Assembly (NCBI RefSeq): GCF_018617385.1
Contig: NZ_JACSKA010000001.1
Location: 1,302,001-1,366,000, forward strand
Origin: Exiguobacterium sp018617385
Lineage (GTDB): Bacteria > Bacillota > Bacilli > Exiguobacteriales > Exiguobacteriaceae
Length of the DNA stretch: 64,000 nt
Direction: 5' to 3'
This document shows positions 7,757-16,831 of the stretch, one piece after another (the first letter of the stretch is position 1; each line of letters starts with the position of its first letter). The notes beneath the pieces were generated by a model. The model was not told where the DNA came from and searched no databases. It saw only the letters and a list, made by a program, of their open reading frames with translations. Made by a program: the position numbers and the translations under genes.

Positions 7757-8848
7757 TCAGTCTTCAAAAAACCATTTCTTACGTGGTTCCACTTTTAGGT
7801 TGTCCCCATGTTTCTTCATTTCCGTGACAAGATAGCGTTCGAGTTCATTCATTGCCTTGACCCAGTCGGTCATCGTCGCCACGAGCGGCACAACGATGAG
7901 AATGAGTTCTTCCTCTTCTTCTCTCATCTTCTCAATCATTAACTTCGCAAAGTCAAAGTTCTCATGGATGAGATCCTCTTCTCGATCGATGAGGTGCTCG
8001 TTCTCGAGCTCGTAGGCTGAAAACAGACGCTCATGTCGACGCAACAAGTGACGAATGTGGCGATACAGCTCTTCGCTCAATTGTGGAGGAAGTTGTTCAA
8101 TCGTATGAAAATCATGATCGAGCTTCTCGATGACATGGAGCGCGGCACGGTTCGTCTCAATCATTTTAGACTTCAAGACAGCTCGACGGAAGATCGGGGT
8201 CTTCTTCTCAAGCCATCGATTCGCTTTAATTTCTTCTTCAAAATAGGCGTACGTTTGTTTTGAGTCGCTATGCAACTTCTTCGTCTCAGGTAACGAGTCG
8301 AATGAGGAGCGGCCGCCTTCCGTCTCCGCAAACAAGCGTGCGATCCGAACAACCATTTGAAATGTGTCGGTGATTTGTGCTTCGAGTTTCCGTTCGTAGC
8401 GAGGTGGGAACAACAGTGCATTCACAATCAATGCGACCGTAATCCCCATCATAATGAGTAGATAACGTTCGCCCGCAAACACCCACACCGGCATATCCGA
8501 CTGGCTCGCCCCTTCCATGATGAGAATCGTCGTCAAGATGACGGTCCGTGTCGTCGATTCTAAATTTAAAAAGAGAAGAATGGAGATGGCGATGATGATG
8601 ACGAATCCGATCGCGATTGGTGTCGGATTCGGAGTGAGTAGCAGAAATCCGACGGAGAGTAATGCTCCAATCAGGTTCCCTTTCATCTCTTCGATCAAGC
8701 GAAGCCCAGTCTGATAAACTGACGGCAGGAGCGCGAGTGACGCAGCGAGTGCCGGGACGACGATTTGTTGGAATTGAAATGCCTCGGCAATCAGCAAGAC
8801 GATTGCGACCGATAGTCCGGTCTTAATTGTTCTAGCCCCAAATTTCAT
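7757..8848 (-). CDS. Aromatic acid exporter family (FUSC-like) membrane protein
   Basis: The 363-aa product has six tightly packed N-terminal helices (residues about 10-150) beginning 'MKFGARTIKTGLSVAI', which is the usual start of the Gram-positive ArAE_1 family. A long charged, helical cytoplasmic part follows. The frame stays open 33 codons further upstream, but the ATG at 8848 follows AGGAAGG and matches family starts, so it is preferred. Members are proposed to export aromatic acids or other organic anions, though direct evidence is thin. It is convergent with the ABC operon. Confidence 0.75.
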   Translation of the reverse strand: MKFGARTIKTGLSVAIVLLIAEAFQFQQIVVPALAASLALLPSVYQTGLRLIEEMKGNLIGALLSVGFLLLTPNPTPIAIGFVIIIAISILLFLNLESTTRTVILTTILIMEGASQSDMPVWVFAGERYLLIMMGITVALIVNALLFPPRYERKLEAQITDTFQMVVRIARLFAETEGGRSSFDSLPETKKLHSDSKQTYAYFEEEIKANRWLEKKTPIFRRAVLKSKMIETNRAALHVIEKLDHDFHTIEQLPPQLSEELYRHIRHLLRRHERLFSAYELENEHLIDREEDLIHENFDFAKLMIEKMREEEEELILIVVPLVATMTDWVKAMNELERYLVTEMKKHGDNLKVEPRKKWFFED

Positions 8849-8973
8849 GTAGTGGTGCCTTCCTCTCTTACACCTGTCATATGTATTTTTTGCCTTCTTC
8901 TTCAATTCTAAAACGTACCATATTCTTTTCAAGTGGAAATGAACCATTTCAGGCAGTTTTGTGAACGCTTCCG

Positions 8974-8982
8974 TGTTATGAT
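8974..8982 (+). promoter_or_regulatory. Extended -10 promoter for the oxidoreductase-dynamin operon
   Basis: TGTTATGAT is an extended -10 element 41 bp upstream of the TTG start at 9024. No close -35 match is seen. It is the only promoter-like signal before the 9024-13139 gene group. Confidence 0.45.
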
Positions 8983-9023
8983 GGCGTTGGATATTTCTTT
9001 CATCTTGATGGGGAGGGGTTTAC

Positions 9024-9644
9024 TTGTCAACAATTGCTTTATTCGGCGGAAGTGGCCGTACAGGGGAACGGATACTTGAGCGTTTATTGAATCAAGGACA
9101 TGACGTCAAACTTTTAACAAGACATTCGATGGATTCTAAGGAGGGTGTCAACCAAATCATCGGAGACGCGACGAACCAAGAAGCAGTACGAGAAACGGTT
9201 CGATCTGCAGACGTCGTCATCTCGGCGTTAGGGACGGACAAACAGAACGTATTGTCTACATTCACACCACTCGTGATCGAAGCGATGAAGCAATTTAACG
9301 TAACACGCATCATCACGGTCGGGACCGCCGGCATCTTACAGGCGCATGATAGCGACAACTATCGCTTTGAAACGAAAGAATCGAAGCGTACGATGACAAC
9401 CGCAGCCGAAGATCATGCCCGCGCTTATGAGTTATTACGGGATTCAGGTTTAGCCTTCACGATCATCTGTCCGACTCAACTGATCGATGAGCAATCGGAC
9501 GGAGACATCATCATCTCAAAAGAGGTATTAGGCACGAAACAATCAGGTCCGATCTCGAGGGACGATGTCGCCGATTTAGCGATGGATTGTTTAACGAATG
9601 ATGCATATGTCGGACACCGTGTCGGCATCACGACGGAATCATAA
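9024..9644 (+). CDS. NAD(P)-binding atypical short-chain dehydrogenase (NmrA-like)
   Basis: The 206-aa protein begins with a Rossmann nucleotide-binding motif 'IALFGGSGRTGERIL' and continues with 'DVVISALGT', both typical of atypical SDR/NmrA-like proteins such as B. subtilis YhfK. These proteins bind NAD(P)H and act as reductases or redox sensors; the substrate is not predictable. The start is a TTG at 9024 preceded by GGGGAGGGG. The dynamin gene follows after 16 bp, so they are probably cotranscribed. Confidence 0.8.
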   Translation: MSTIALFGGSGRTGERILERLLNQGHDVKLLTRHSMDSKEGVNQIIGDATNQEAVRETVRSADVVISALGTDKQNVLSTFTPLVIEAMKQFNVTRIITVGTAGILQAHDSDNYRFETKESKRTMTTAAEDHARAYELLRDSGLAFTIICPTQLIDEQSDGDIIISKEVLGTKQSGPISRDDVADLAMDCLTNDAYVGHRVGITTES

Positions 9645-9660
9645 TTAGGGGATGGGAAAC

Positions 9661-12600
9661 ATGCACGAACAACGAGAACAATTAGCACGACTCGCTTTAA
9701 CGTTTGAACAAGAGGAGATGACGGACGCTGCACGACTCGCTCGGACAGCCCTACAAAAAGTAACGAATGAAGAAGTCTGGATTGCCGTCTGTGGTCACTT
9801 CTCAGCCGGGAAGTCGACATTGCTCAACGACTGGCTAGAGGACGGATTCCTTCCGACAAGTCCGATTCCGACGAGTGCGAATATCGTCACATTACGAGGT
9901 GGAGAATCTGCGGCAGCTGTCGCGATCAATGATACGGACTGGATTTCATTAGACCCTTCTTCCCTATCAAATATTAGTGACTATTGCAAAGTCGAGGAAA
10001 TCAAGGAAGTCGAGTATACGATTGACCGATTCCCATTTGATGAACACGTCGTGTTGATGGACACGCCAGGGATTGACTCAACGGATGAACGACATCGCCA
10101 AGCGACGGAGCGCTCGCTCTTCTTGGCCGATCACTTGTTCTTCATGATGGACTACAACCATGTCCAATCGGAACAAAACATCGGACTGATGAAACAATTT
10201 AGCCGGGAAGGTCGTCCCTATTCCATCATCATTAACCAAATCGACAAGCATGATGAGGATGAGCTTTCCTTTGTGGACTTCAAGGCGTCATTGATGAAAG
10301 CATTCCGTCATCATGACATCGTCCCAAATGACACGTTCTACATCTCACTTCGTGATTTGAAGCATCCACATAACGAAGTCGAGCGCTTGCGGTCATATGT
10401 ACGTCAAGTCATCACGGACTCGAGACAGCAGCAAGTCAAGCATGCGGATGCATTGATTGATACGCTAGTCCGCCGCAACGAATCATCGATTCAATCGATG
10501 TTGGATCAATTGCCAACTTATGAAAAGAGTCCGAAGGAAATGCAGTCACGTCTACATCGCCTTGAGAAGAAACGGACATGGTGGACATCATTCCGTCGCG
10601 AATTCTTCAAACATCAAGCACCAATCGTCGAAAGTGCACCGATTATGACTTATGAGTTCCGTGAACTATTACGCTCTTATCTCGAGAGTTGTTCTCCTTC
10701 TTTCAAGGTCGGACTATTGTTCTCGAAAGAAAAGACGAAGCAAGAACGAGCTCGTCGTGAGGAAGTGGCCGTCAAAGAGTTCAACCGTCTGATTGATATG
10801 AACTTACGACCGCACCTCGTGAAGTACGCGGAAGACATCATCCGAGATTTGAAACTTCCAGAAACTCTCCTACCGAAAGGCGATGTCCTCCCGATTGCAC
10901 CGAGCTCACTCATCACCGAACAAGTGAAATCCGGCGCATCCCTAAGTGGTGACACGGTGTTGCAGTTCAGTCGTGACATCGAGACGGCCCTTGCGTCATG
11001 GGTGACGAAAGTCTCGGAACCTTGGGTCCATTCGACGGATATGTATATGAAGGCTGAAGTCGACATGCGCTTGGAACAATTTTCGGCTGAAGAAGACGAA
11101 TTGTATGAAGCGCTCGATAATGAAGCATTACGCTTACGCCTTTTGAACCGTCTAGATGCTATCGGTCAATATGAAGCGTTGCAACTTGATTCAGGTCAGT
11201 TAAATCAGTTGGCCGTTCGAAACTATGTCGATGCAACGTATCTCCCTGAAAAACAGTCGAATGTTGTTGAATCAGAGGTTGCATCGACGTCGATTTTAGA
11301 TGATGATCATGACTTATTTGATTTTAATTTTTCTTATGAAAATACGGTATGTGAAATATTAGAGAGTCACCCATTGTTCCGCTCCCGAGTCTCGACATTA
11401 CGTAAGAAAATCGAGCGTGCGAAGTATGAGCAATATACGTTCGCCATCTTCGGTGCGTTTTCGGCCGGAAAATCGTCGACCCTCAATGCCCTTCTCGGGG
11501 AGACGGTTCTACCGACCTCACCGAACCCATTGACGGCTTCGATCACAAAAATCGTACCGCCAGATGGTCGGACGAATCGAACGGCGATGATCACCTTCAA
11601 ATCACGGGATGAACTTGAAGATGAGCTACAAGGTTACGGGACTTCCCTCACCTCGCTCGATGTCGACCACCCGTTCGTCAATGCGGTAAAAGCGGCACCG
11701 CTCGATTATCTCGGACAAACGGAAATCGTCGACTATGACACGTTCTGCGCGTTCGTCGCACAAGAAGAGAAAAGCTGTATCGTGAGAGAAATTGAACTGT
11801 ATCTCGACTCTCCTTGGGCACGGCGTGGCATCGTCTTCGTCGATACGCCAGGTGCCGATTCGCAGTTCAATCGTCATAGCGAGGTACAGTTCGGCTACAT
11901 GCGTGATGCGGACGCCGTCTTGTTCGTCACGTATTATAATCATGCGTTCACGGAAGCGGACCGGGAGCTCGTCATTCAGCTCGGACGGGTCCAAGGGACG
12001 GGAGATCACGAGATGTTCTTCCTCGTGAACGCCTCTGATCTTGCGACAGATGACGAGGAGCGGAATGCGGTCACAAGCTATGTCTCACAACAGTTGACCG
12101 CGCTCGGTGTCCGCAGACCAAGCGTTCTCCCCATTTCAAGCCGAAACGCCATGAATGGGGATGACGAAGGATTCGATCGATTCGTCTCGACACTTGAACG
12201 CTATGTCGACAAAGACCTTCGTCTCGCCAACGCAATGCGTATACAGGAAGAAACGACAGCGCTACTCGCTGCATTTGATCGTGTTTTGAATGAAGCGAAA
12301 GAAGACGCGTTGGCGAAAGAACATCGTCGCCAGCAGTTGATTGCTTTACTCGAGAACCCACCGGCACTCGATGTGTCATCACTCATCGATTTGTTTGACC
12401 GGGAAGCGAAAGAACTCCTCGCTCACCTCGAGACGCGATCACTCCTCCGACTCTCGGACTTCGTCAAGGAGACGTTCCATCCGGTCGAGGTCGATGGGTC
12501 AAGGAAGAGCTTGGAGCGTGCCCTCGGACGTACACTCGATAAGTATGCCTATGACATCCAACAAGAGCTCCAAGTGTTCCAGTATCGGTTGGAGCGATAC

Positions 12601-13047
12601 GTTAAACGTGAGTTCGTCGCCTTGGTCGAACGGTTGACAGAACGTCATGCGTCTCTCCTTCCGACGCTTGAATTTGACCATGACCTGGACGTGGCATGGT
12701 TACGTGAGGCTGTCGAACTCATTCATCTCGAGACATCACCCTATCAGTCGGTGTTGAAGCGCTATAAGAATGCGAGTCAATTTTTCGAGGGAGACGGACG
12801 GACGCAACTGAAAGATGAGTTGACCTCACTGCTTCGCGATATGATTCGGTCGCGTCTTGAAACGATTCATACGAAACAAGTAGAGCGAGCCAACGAAGAA
12901 ATCAAGAAATCAGAAATCGAGATTGAACAAGAATGGTCGACTCAATTGAAAGAACTTGCCGATGCAGAGCTCAGCATGTTGACGGACAACCATTCCTTTG
13001 ATGAGATGTATGAACGACTCGAATCGCTCAGAAAGGAAACGGTATGA
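9661..13047 (+). CDS. dynA: Two-GTPase bacterial dynamin (DynA-like)
   Basis: The 1128-aa product is an internal duplication of a dynamin unit, as in B. subtilis DynA (about 1193 aa). The first P-loop 'GHFSAGKST' is at residues 45-53 with 'DTPGID' as G3. The second P-loop 'GAFSAGKSS' is near residue 598 with 'VDTPGAD'. Long helical stalk regions follow each GTPase. DynA fuses and protects the cytoplasmic membrane under pore-forming stress or phage attack. ATG 9661 is chosen because AGGGG precedes it by nine bases; the nearby ATG at 9652 overlaps that site. The stop overlaps the start of a 31-aa gene. Confidence 0.93.
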   Translation: MHEQREQLARLALTFEQEEMTDAARLARTALQKVTNEEVWIAVCGHFSAGKSTLLNDWLEDGFLPTSPIPTSANIVTLRGGESAAAVAINDTDWISLDPSSLSNISDYCKVEEIKEVEYTIDRFPFDEHVVLMDTPGIDSTDERHRQATERSLFLADHLFFMMDYNHVQSEQNIGLMKQFSREGRPYSIIINQIDKHDEDELSFVDFKASLMKAFRHHDIVPNDTFYISLRDLKHPHNEVERLRSYVRQVITDSRQQQVKHADALIDTLVRRNESSIQSMLDQLPTYEKSPKEMQSRLHRLEKKRTWWTSFRREFFKHQAPIVESAPIMTYEFRELLRSYLESCSPSFKVGLLFSKEKTKQERARREEVAVKEFNRLIDMNLRPHLVKYAEDIIRDLKLPETLLPKGDVLPIAPSSLITEQVKSGASLSGDTVLQFSRDIETALASWVTKVSEPWVHSTDMYMKAEVDMRLEQFSAEEDELYEALDNEALRLRLLNRLDAIGQYEALQLDSGQLNQLAVRNYVDATYLPEKQSNVVESEVASTSILDDDHDLFDFNFSYENTVCEILESHPLFRSRVSTLRKKIERAKYEQYTFAIFGAFSAGKSSTLNALLGETVLPTSPNPLTASITKIVPPDGRTNRTAMITFKSRDELEDELQGYGTSLTSLDVDHPFVNAVKAAPLDYLGQTEIVDYDTFCAFVAQEEKSCIVREIELYLDSPWARRGIVFVDTPGADSQFNRHSEVQFGYMRDADAVLFVTYYNHAFTEADRELVIQLGRVQGTGDHEMFFLVNASDLATDDEERNAVTSYVSQQLTALGVRRPSVLPISSRNAMNGDDEGFDRFVSTLERYVDKDLRLANAMRIQEETTALLAAFDRVLNEAKEDALAKEHRRQQLIALLENPPALDVSSLIDLFDREAKELLAHLETRSLLRLSDFVKETFHPVEVDGSRKSLERALGRTLDKYAYDIQQELQVFQYRLERYVKREFVALVERLTERHASLLPTLEFDHDLDVAWLREAVELIHLETSPYQSVLKRYKNASQFFEGDGRTQLKDELTSLLRDMIRSRLETIHTKQVERANEEIKKSEIEIEQEWSTQLKELADAELSMLTDNHSFDEMYERLESLRKETV

Positions 13048-13139
13048 ACACATTACTGCTCATCGGACTCATTCCCGCTGTCGTCATGACGATTGTTCTG
13101 GGGCTGTTTCTGAGATATCTCTATTTGAACAAAGAATAA
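13044..13139 (+). CDS. 31-aa single-span membrane peptide coupled to dynA
   Basis: The ATG at 13044 overlaps the dynA stop codon (ATGA), and GAAAGGAAAC just upstream is a plausible ribosome site. The peptide is a short start followed by one hydrophobic helix ('LIGLIPAVVMTIVLGLFL') and a tail 'RYLYLNKE'. The strong terminator at 13144 begins five bases after the stop, so the frame ends exactly where the operon ends. Overlap, ribosome site and helix argue for a real gene. No family is recognised; it could help DynA at the membrane. Confidence 0.6.
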   Translation: MNTLLLIGLIPAVVMTIVLGLFLRYLYLNKE

Positions 13140-13143
13140 CGGG

Positions 13144-13182
13144 AACGGTCCTCGATGCGCACATGACATCGAGGACCGTTTT
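13144..13182 (+). terminator. Terminator of the dynA operon
   Basis: AACGGTCCTCGATG (13144-13157) pairs perfectly with CATCGAGGACCGTT (13167-13180), followed by a T run. It separates the operon from the TnpB element. Confidence 0.92.
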
Positions 13183-13393
13183 AACTAAATCAGGCGAGAA
13201 TTCTCCCTCCTCTAAGCGTCTCGGGGCGATGCCCGGCGTAGGTGGGAGATGAATCGCCCGGTCCAAAACTCTTCTCCCCCTGTGACAGATGTGACGAACA
13301 AAGGTTCGTGATTTTGTCAGATTCTCCCTTCCCCTCCGCGGGTATCGGACGAGGAGGACACATCACGATCTTCTGGAGGGAGGAGGGACGGAC

Positions 13394-14482
13394 ATGCTGA
13401 AAGGCTATAAATACAGGCTCCACCCGACGCCGGCACAGGCCGAGTTCCTGGTCCGGACAATCGGCTGCGCCCGGTTCATCTACAACAAGCTGCTCGAGGA
13501 CCGCATCGCCATCCGCGAGGAGGCGAAGGCGGGGGACGGGACGAGACGGAAACCGGCGACACTCGCCTCCTACAAGCCCCTGTTCCCCTTCCTCGCCGAG
13601 GCGGACAGCCTTGCGCTCGCGAACGCGAAACTGAACCTCGACACGGCGTTCGCGAAGTTCTTCGCCGGGACGGACGGCTTCCCGGTGTTCAAATCGAGAC
13701 GGCGGTCGCGAGCGTCCTACACGACGAACAACCAACATGGCACAATCCGCATCGAGGCGGGCAAGGTCCGGCTGCCGAAGATCGGGTTCGTGCGGTTCAC
13801 CCAACATCGTTTGTTCGAGGGCGTCATCCGGTCGGCGACGGTCTCGATGACGAGGACGGGCAAGTTCTTCATCTCTATCCTCGTCGAACAAGACGACGAA
13901 CCCTTTGTCCCTGCCGAGCACAAGGTCGGAATCGATCTCGGCCTAAAACATTTCGCCGTCATGACGAACGATGCGATGGTCTCGGAGAAGATCGACAACC
14001 CTCGCTTTCTCCAACAATCCGAAACGAAGGTCAGGAAGGCGCAGCGCGCTTTGTCACGCAAGAAAATCGGAAGTAAGAATCGTGAAAAAGCCAAATTACT
14101 TTTGGCCAAGAAACACGAAAAGATTGCCAATCAACGCAAGGACTTCCTTCACAAGCTGTCGAGACGGATCGTTGACGAGAACCAAGTCATCGTCGTGGAG
14201 ACATTGAAGTCAAAGGATATGATGAAGGATCACAAGGTAGCGAAGTCGATTGGAGATGTCAGCTGGTATGAGTTTGTCCGACAGTTGGAATACAAATGTA
14301 CCTTCTACGGACGGACGCTCATCAAGGCAGATCAATGGTACGCATCCACGCAAATCTGTTCTTCTTGCGGCGTAAAAGGCGAGAAGAAGACGATGGATGT
14401 TCGTGAATGGACGTGTGCCTGTGGCGCGCACCATGACCGTGACATCAACGCGAGCATCAACCTGTTGATGTTGGCCGACTGA
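13394..14482 (+). CDS. tnpB: TnpB RNA-guided nuclease
   Basis: The 362-aa protein appears full length. The N-terminal helix-turn-helix-like part starts 'MLKGYKYRLHPTPAQ'. The RuvC residues are present: D181 in 'GIDLGLKHF', E269 in 'VIVVETLKSKDM' and D350 in 'HDRDINAS'. The zinc ribbon uses C322, C325, C341 and C343. TnpB proteins cut DNA guided by an omega RNA from the element's right end and favour element retention. Codon and base use change within the gene: the first 400 bp are very GC-rich, the last 500 bp are not. Nothing suggests loss of activity. Confidence 0.93.
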   Translation: MLKGYKYRLHPTPAQAEFLVRTIGCARFIYNKLLEDRIAIREEAKAGDGTRRKPATLASYKPLFPFLAEADSLALANAKLNLDTAFAKFFAGTDGFPVFKSRRRSRASYTTNNQHGTIRIEAGKVRLPKIGFVRFTQHRLFEGVIRSATVSMTRTGKFFISILVEQDDEPFVPAEHKVGIDLGLKHFAVMTNDAMVSEKIDNPRFLQQSETKVRKAQRALSRKKIGSKNREKAKLLLAKKHEKIANQRKDFLHKLSRRIVDENQVIVVETLKSKDMMKDHKVAKSIGDVSWYEFVRQLEYKCTFYGRTLIKADQWYASTQICSSCGVKGEKKTMDVREWTCACGAHHDRDINASINLLMLAD

Positions 14483-14604
14483 CAATCCTTCAGGGCAGGG
14501 ACTGCCCGACGAGCTTGGTCCATAACCGTGGCTGGTAAGAGCACGGTCTTCCCAAGAAGCTCCCCCTTCCATTTGTGAAGCAAATAAGTGGCGAGTAGTT
14601 CACG
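14440..14604 (+). ncRNA. Candidate omega RNA (reRNA) at the right end of the TnpB element
   Basis: In IS200/IS605 elements the guide RNA overlaps the 3' end of tnpB and extends to the right end, with the guide taken from flanking DNA. Here the 120 bp after the stop hold several hairpins, such as GGGCAG/CTGCCC around 14493-14509 and the CTCCCCCTT/AAGTGGCGAG pairing near 14563-14594. If the end is near 14603, the guide would start with GTTTGTATTTATTTGTC and read into the neighbouring gene end. Boundaries are inferred. Confidence 0.4.
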
Positions 14605-14611
14605 TTTGTAT

Positions 14612-15592
14612 TTATTTGTCTGCTGGATAGACCACGCCAAGCTGTGTTCGAACGTTCGTCATCACATCAGCAAGACGAATCATGTCATTTGCTGAATGTA
14701 CAACTGTTTCCGAAGCACTAGCTTCGATCGCACGAACGAACGCTTCAATCTCATAGGACATCGGAGCATTCTGTGATTCTGATACGATTTCTGACGTGCC
14801 ATCTCGCAACTCTAGACGGACTTCATCACACGTCGCAATATCGTCGATGACAATGCGTCCTTTTTCCCCGATGATCTCAGAAGGAGTCGATGTCGCATGG
14901 ATCTTTGAATGCATGATGATCACATCCAAATCGTCATAAGAGAGAATGACCGTTCCGCTCCCGTCCACTCCCGATTCCAGCTTCACACCGCTCGCCTGGA
15001 TATCATTTGGTTGACCGAACAGTTTTAAAGCAGGACCAAGAAGATACACACCAAGGTCCATCAACGAGCCGTTCGAAAACTCAGGATTAAACGTGTTTGG
15101 ATTTTCCCCGTTCTTGTACAGGTCATATCGTGAAGAATACTGTGATTTATTGAAGACGGCACGACGCACCGGAGCGATTTTCTCCATTGATTGTTGAATC
15201 CGTGCAAGGTTCGGCATGAACAGATTTCGTAGTGCTTCAAGTAAGACGACTTGGTTCTCCTTCGCGACATCAACCATCCGGGTGACTTCCTGGACGTTCG
15301 AGGCGAGCGGTTTTTCACACAGGACGTGTTTCCCATGCTGCATGAACAAAATGCTCTGTTCGGCGTGAAGTGAGTTCGGACTCGCAATATAGATGGCATC
15401 GATGACATCACTCTGCGCCATCTCTTCAAGTGACGTGAACGTATGTACAATGGAGTGATTTTCTGCGTATTCTTTAACACGTGATTCCGTGCGCGAGTAG
15501 AGTGCTGTCACTTCTACATCATCCAACTGATTGATGGTTTCAATAAACCAGTCTGTGATGAAGTTTGTACCAATAATGCCAAAACGGATCAT
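14612..15592 (-). CDS. Gfo/Idh/MocA-family oxidoreductase
   Basis: The 326-aa protein has an N-terminal Rossmann fold ('FGIIGTNFITDWFI') and the family motif 'CEKPLASN' near residue 95, whose lysine is catalytic in this family. The C-terminal alpha/beta domain is complete. Such enzymes are NAD(P)-dependent dehydrogenases acting on sugars, inositols or related compounds. The last codons adjoin the right end of the TnpB element, which leaves the gene intact. An acetyltransferase gene lies nine bases upstream and is probably cotranscribed. Confidence 0.88.
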   Translation of the reverse strand: MIRFGIIGTNFITDWFIETINQLDDVEVTALYSRTESRVKEYAENHSIVHTFTSLEEMAQSDVIDAIYIASPNSLHAEQSILFMQHGKHVLCEKPLASNVQEVTRMVDVAKENQVVLLEALRNLFMPNLARIQQSMEKIAPVRRAVFNKSQYSSRYDLYKNGENPNTFNPEFSNGSLMDLGVYLLGPALKLFGQPNDIQASGVKLESGVDGSGTVILSYDDLDVIIMHSKIHATSTPSEIIGEKGRIVIDDIATCDEVRLELRDGTSEIVSESQNAPMSYEIEAFVRAIEASASETVVHSANDMIRLADVMTNVRTQLGVVYPADK

Positions 15593-15601
15593 GTGAATTC
15601 C

Positions 15602-16084
15602 TCATTTCTGTTCTTTCAGTTTTTTGATGAGTAAAATTTCATCCAATAAAGGAATCTTATCATATCCGACATGTGGGATTGTCGCTTTCAGTTTTCTTGC
15701 CCGCGTCACCGCATCATGAATGATTCGTTCTAGACGATAGCCACGACGTTGATAAAAGCCAAGCGCTCTCAAATTATCATTGGTTGTGATGACGATTAAT
15801 TGCTTCACTCCGTGCTGCATACCAATTTCTTCAACAGCATGGAGTAAGTGAGAGCCGATCCCACTATTCTCTATCAAACTATCAAGAGAAATGATTTCAA
15901 CTTCTTCACCCCGAATAACATACGTAACAAGACCGTGAATTTGATTTGTTTTCATGTAGACAAATCCTTCGAGCTCTGCACAATCGTATGTTCCCGAAGA
16001 AACGACCATTTGAGTTGAACCCCAATGTTTAACAAAAAAATTGCGAATATCTTCTTGCATACTAGTATTGATTGGTACAATCAT
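15602..16084 (-). CDS. GNAT-family N-acetyltransferase
   Basis: The 160-aa product has a GNAT core: 'ENSGIGSHLLHAVEEIG' forms the acetyl-CoA-binding loop and helix, and 'NDNLRALGFYQRRGYRLERI' is the usual motif B ending. The substrate cannot be predicted. It precedes the oxidoreductase gene in the same direction with a nine-base gap. Confidence 0.85.
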   Translation of the reverse strand: MIVPINTSMQEDIRNFFVKHWGSTQMVVSSGTYDCAELEGFVYMKTNQIHGLVTYVIRGEEVEIISLDSLIENSGIGSHLLHAVEEIGMQHGVKQLIVITTNDNLRALGFYQRRGYRLERIIHDAVTRARKLKATIPHVGYDKIPLLDEILLIKKLKEQK

Positions 16085-16141
16085 TTAGTTCATCCCTGTC
16101 TATATATGATTAAAAATACGGTATTTGAAATATATTGCAAG

Positions 16142-16825
16142 CTAATATACTCTCTTATTATTGGTTTCATTGTGAAAGACTTCGGCACGTCTCCTCTCTT
16201 TAAACGGCCAACGATAAACCTTTTCCTCTTTCTCGACATAGGCAACACCGTCTTCAATCATCAATGATGAACAGTCAAGGAGATGACGTGGCATCGGATA
16301 AGAGTCAATCCGTCCATTCATATGGACATGGACGAGACGAGCATCGATTGAAGAAATGACCCACACCCCATTCGTTGACGCACACATCACGTCACAATCA
16401 TGAAGGACCGGGGCCTTTCTGACTTCTTGATTATAGCTTAAGCGTACGGTTCCCTCTGTTGAGAAACAGACGAGTGCTTCGGTCGAGATCCCATCTCCAA
16501 AGATGCCTTCGTCCCCATACCCGATCCAAATTCCAGTATCATTCATTACAACCGCTGCAATCGCGTTACCTGCGTGAAATGAATGTTTGATGTCTCCGTC
16601 TGCATCTAACACCCACGCATTGATTGGTTCTCCTTCTAACGTAAACGCCCAGATGAACAAGTGATTCTCGTCAATGATTCGAATACCTGCCACATATTCA
16701 TGCCGTTTGAAGTCTATGATCAATTCATCCCAATGGATGTAGAATTGATCATTGGACTTGACCAAACGAGCGGAACCCATTGACTTCCGCGTATCGGAAT
16801 CAATCATCTCGATTTCATCGTTCAT
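16142..16825 (-). CDS. Hypothetical protein with beta-propeller-like repeats
   Basis: The 227-aa product is soluble, rich in tryptophan, aspartate and glycine, and shows recurring strand patterns such as 'GIWIGYGDEGIFG' and 'GVWVISSIDARLVHV', as in incomplete beta-propellers. There is no signal peptide or membrane helix and I do not recognise a family. The start at 16825 lies seven bases after the end of the upstream membrane-protein gene, so the two form an operon. Confidence 0.6.
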   Translation of the reverse strand: MNDEIEMIDSDTRKSMGSARLVKSNDQFYIHWDELIIDFKRHEYVAGIRIIDENHLFIWAFTLEGEPINAWVLDADGDIKHSFHAGNAIAAVVMNDTGIWIGYGDEGIFGDGISTEALVCFSTEGTVRLSYNQEVRKAPVLHDCDVMCASTNGVWVISSIDARLVHVHMNGRIDSYPMPRHLLDCSSLMIEDGVAYVEKEEKVYRWPFKERRRAEVFHNETNNKRVY

Positions 16826-16831
16826 ACACCA

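Larger units (their letters stand above)
13188..14604 (+). mobile_element. Solitary TnpB element of the IS200/IS605 superfamily (IS1341 type)
   Basis: A tnpB gene is flanked by non-coding ends with hairpin potential. On the left CTCCC (about 13203-13207) pairs with GGGAG (13244-13248). On the right, sequence around 14564-14603 folds imperfectly and ends in 'GAGTAGTTCAC', a pattern common at right ends of such elements. No tnpA is present, so the element cannot move alone. It sits between the dynA terminator and the 3' end of an oxidoreductase gene, harming neither. The exact ends are estimates. Confidence 0.7.

Noticed and set aside
11626..12009. Minus-strand frame inside dynA
   Set aside because: Shadow of the dynA reading frame, without a ribosome site or recognisable domain.
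13190..13921. Long minus-strand open frame opposite tnpB
   Set aside because: It is the GC-rich mirror of tnpB, with arginine- and glutamate-rich low-complexity sequence and no ribosome site.
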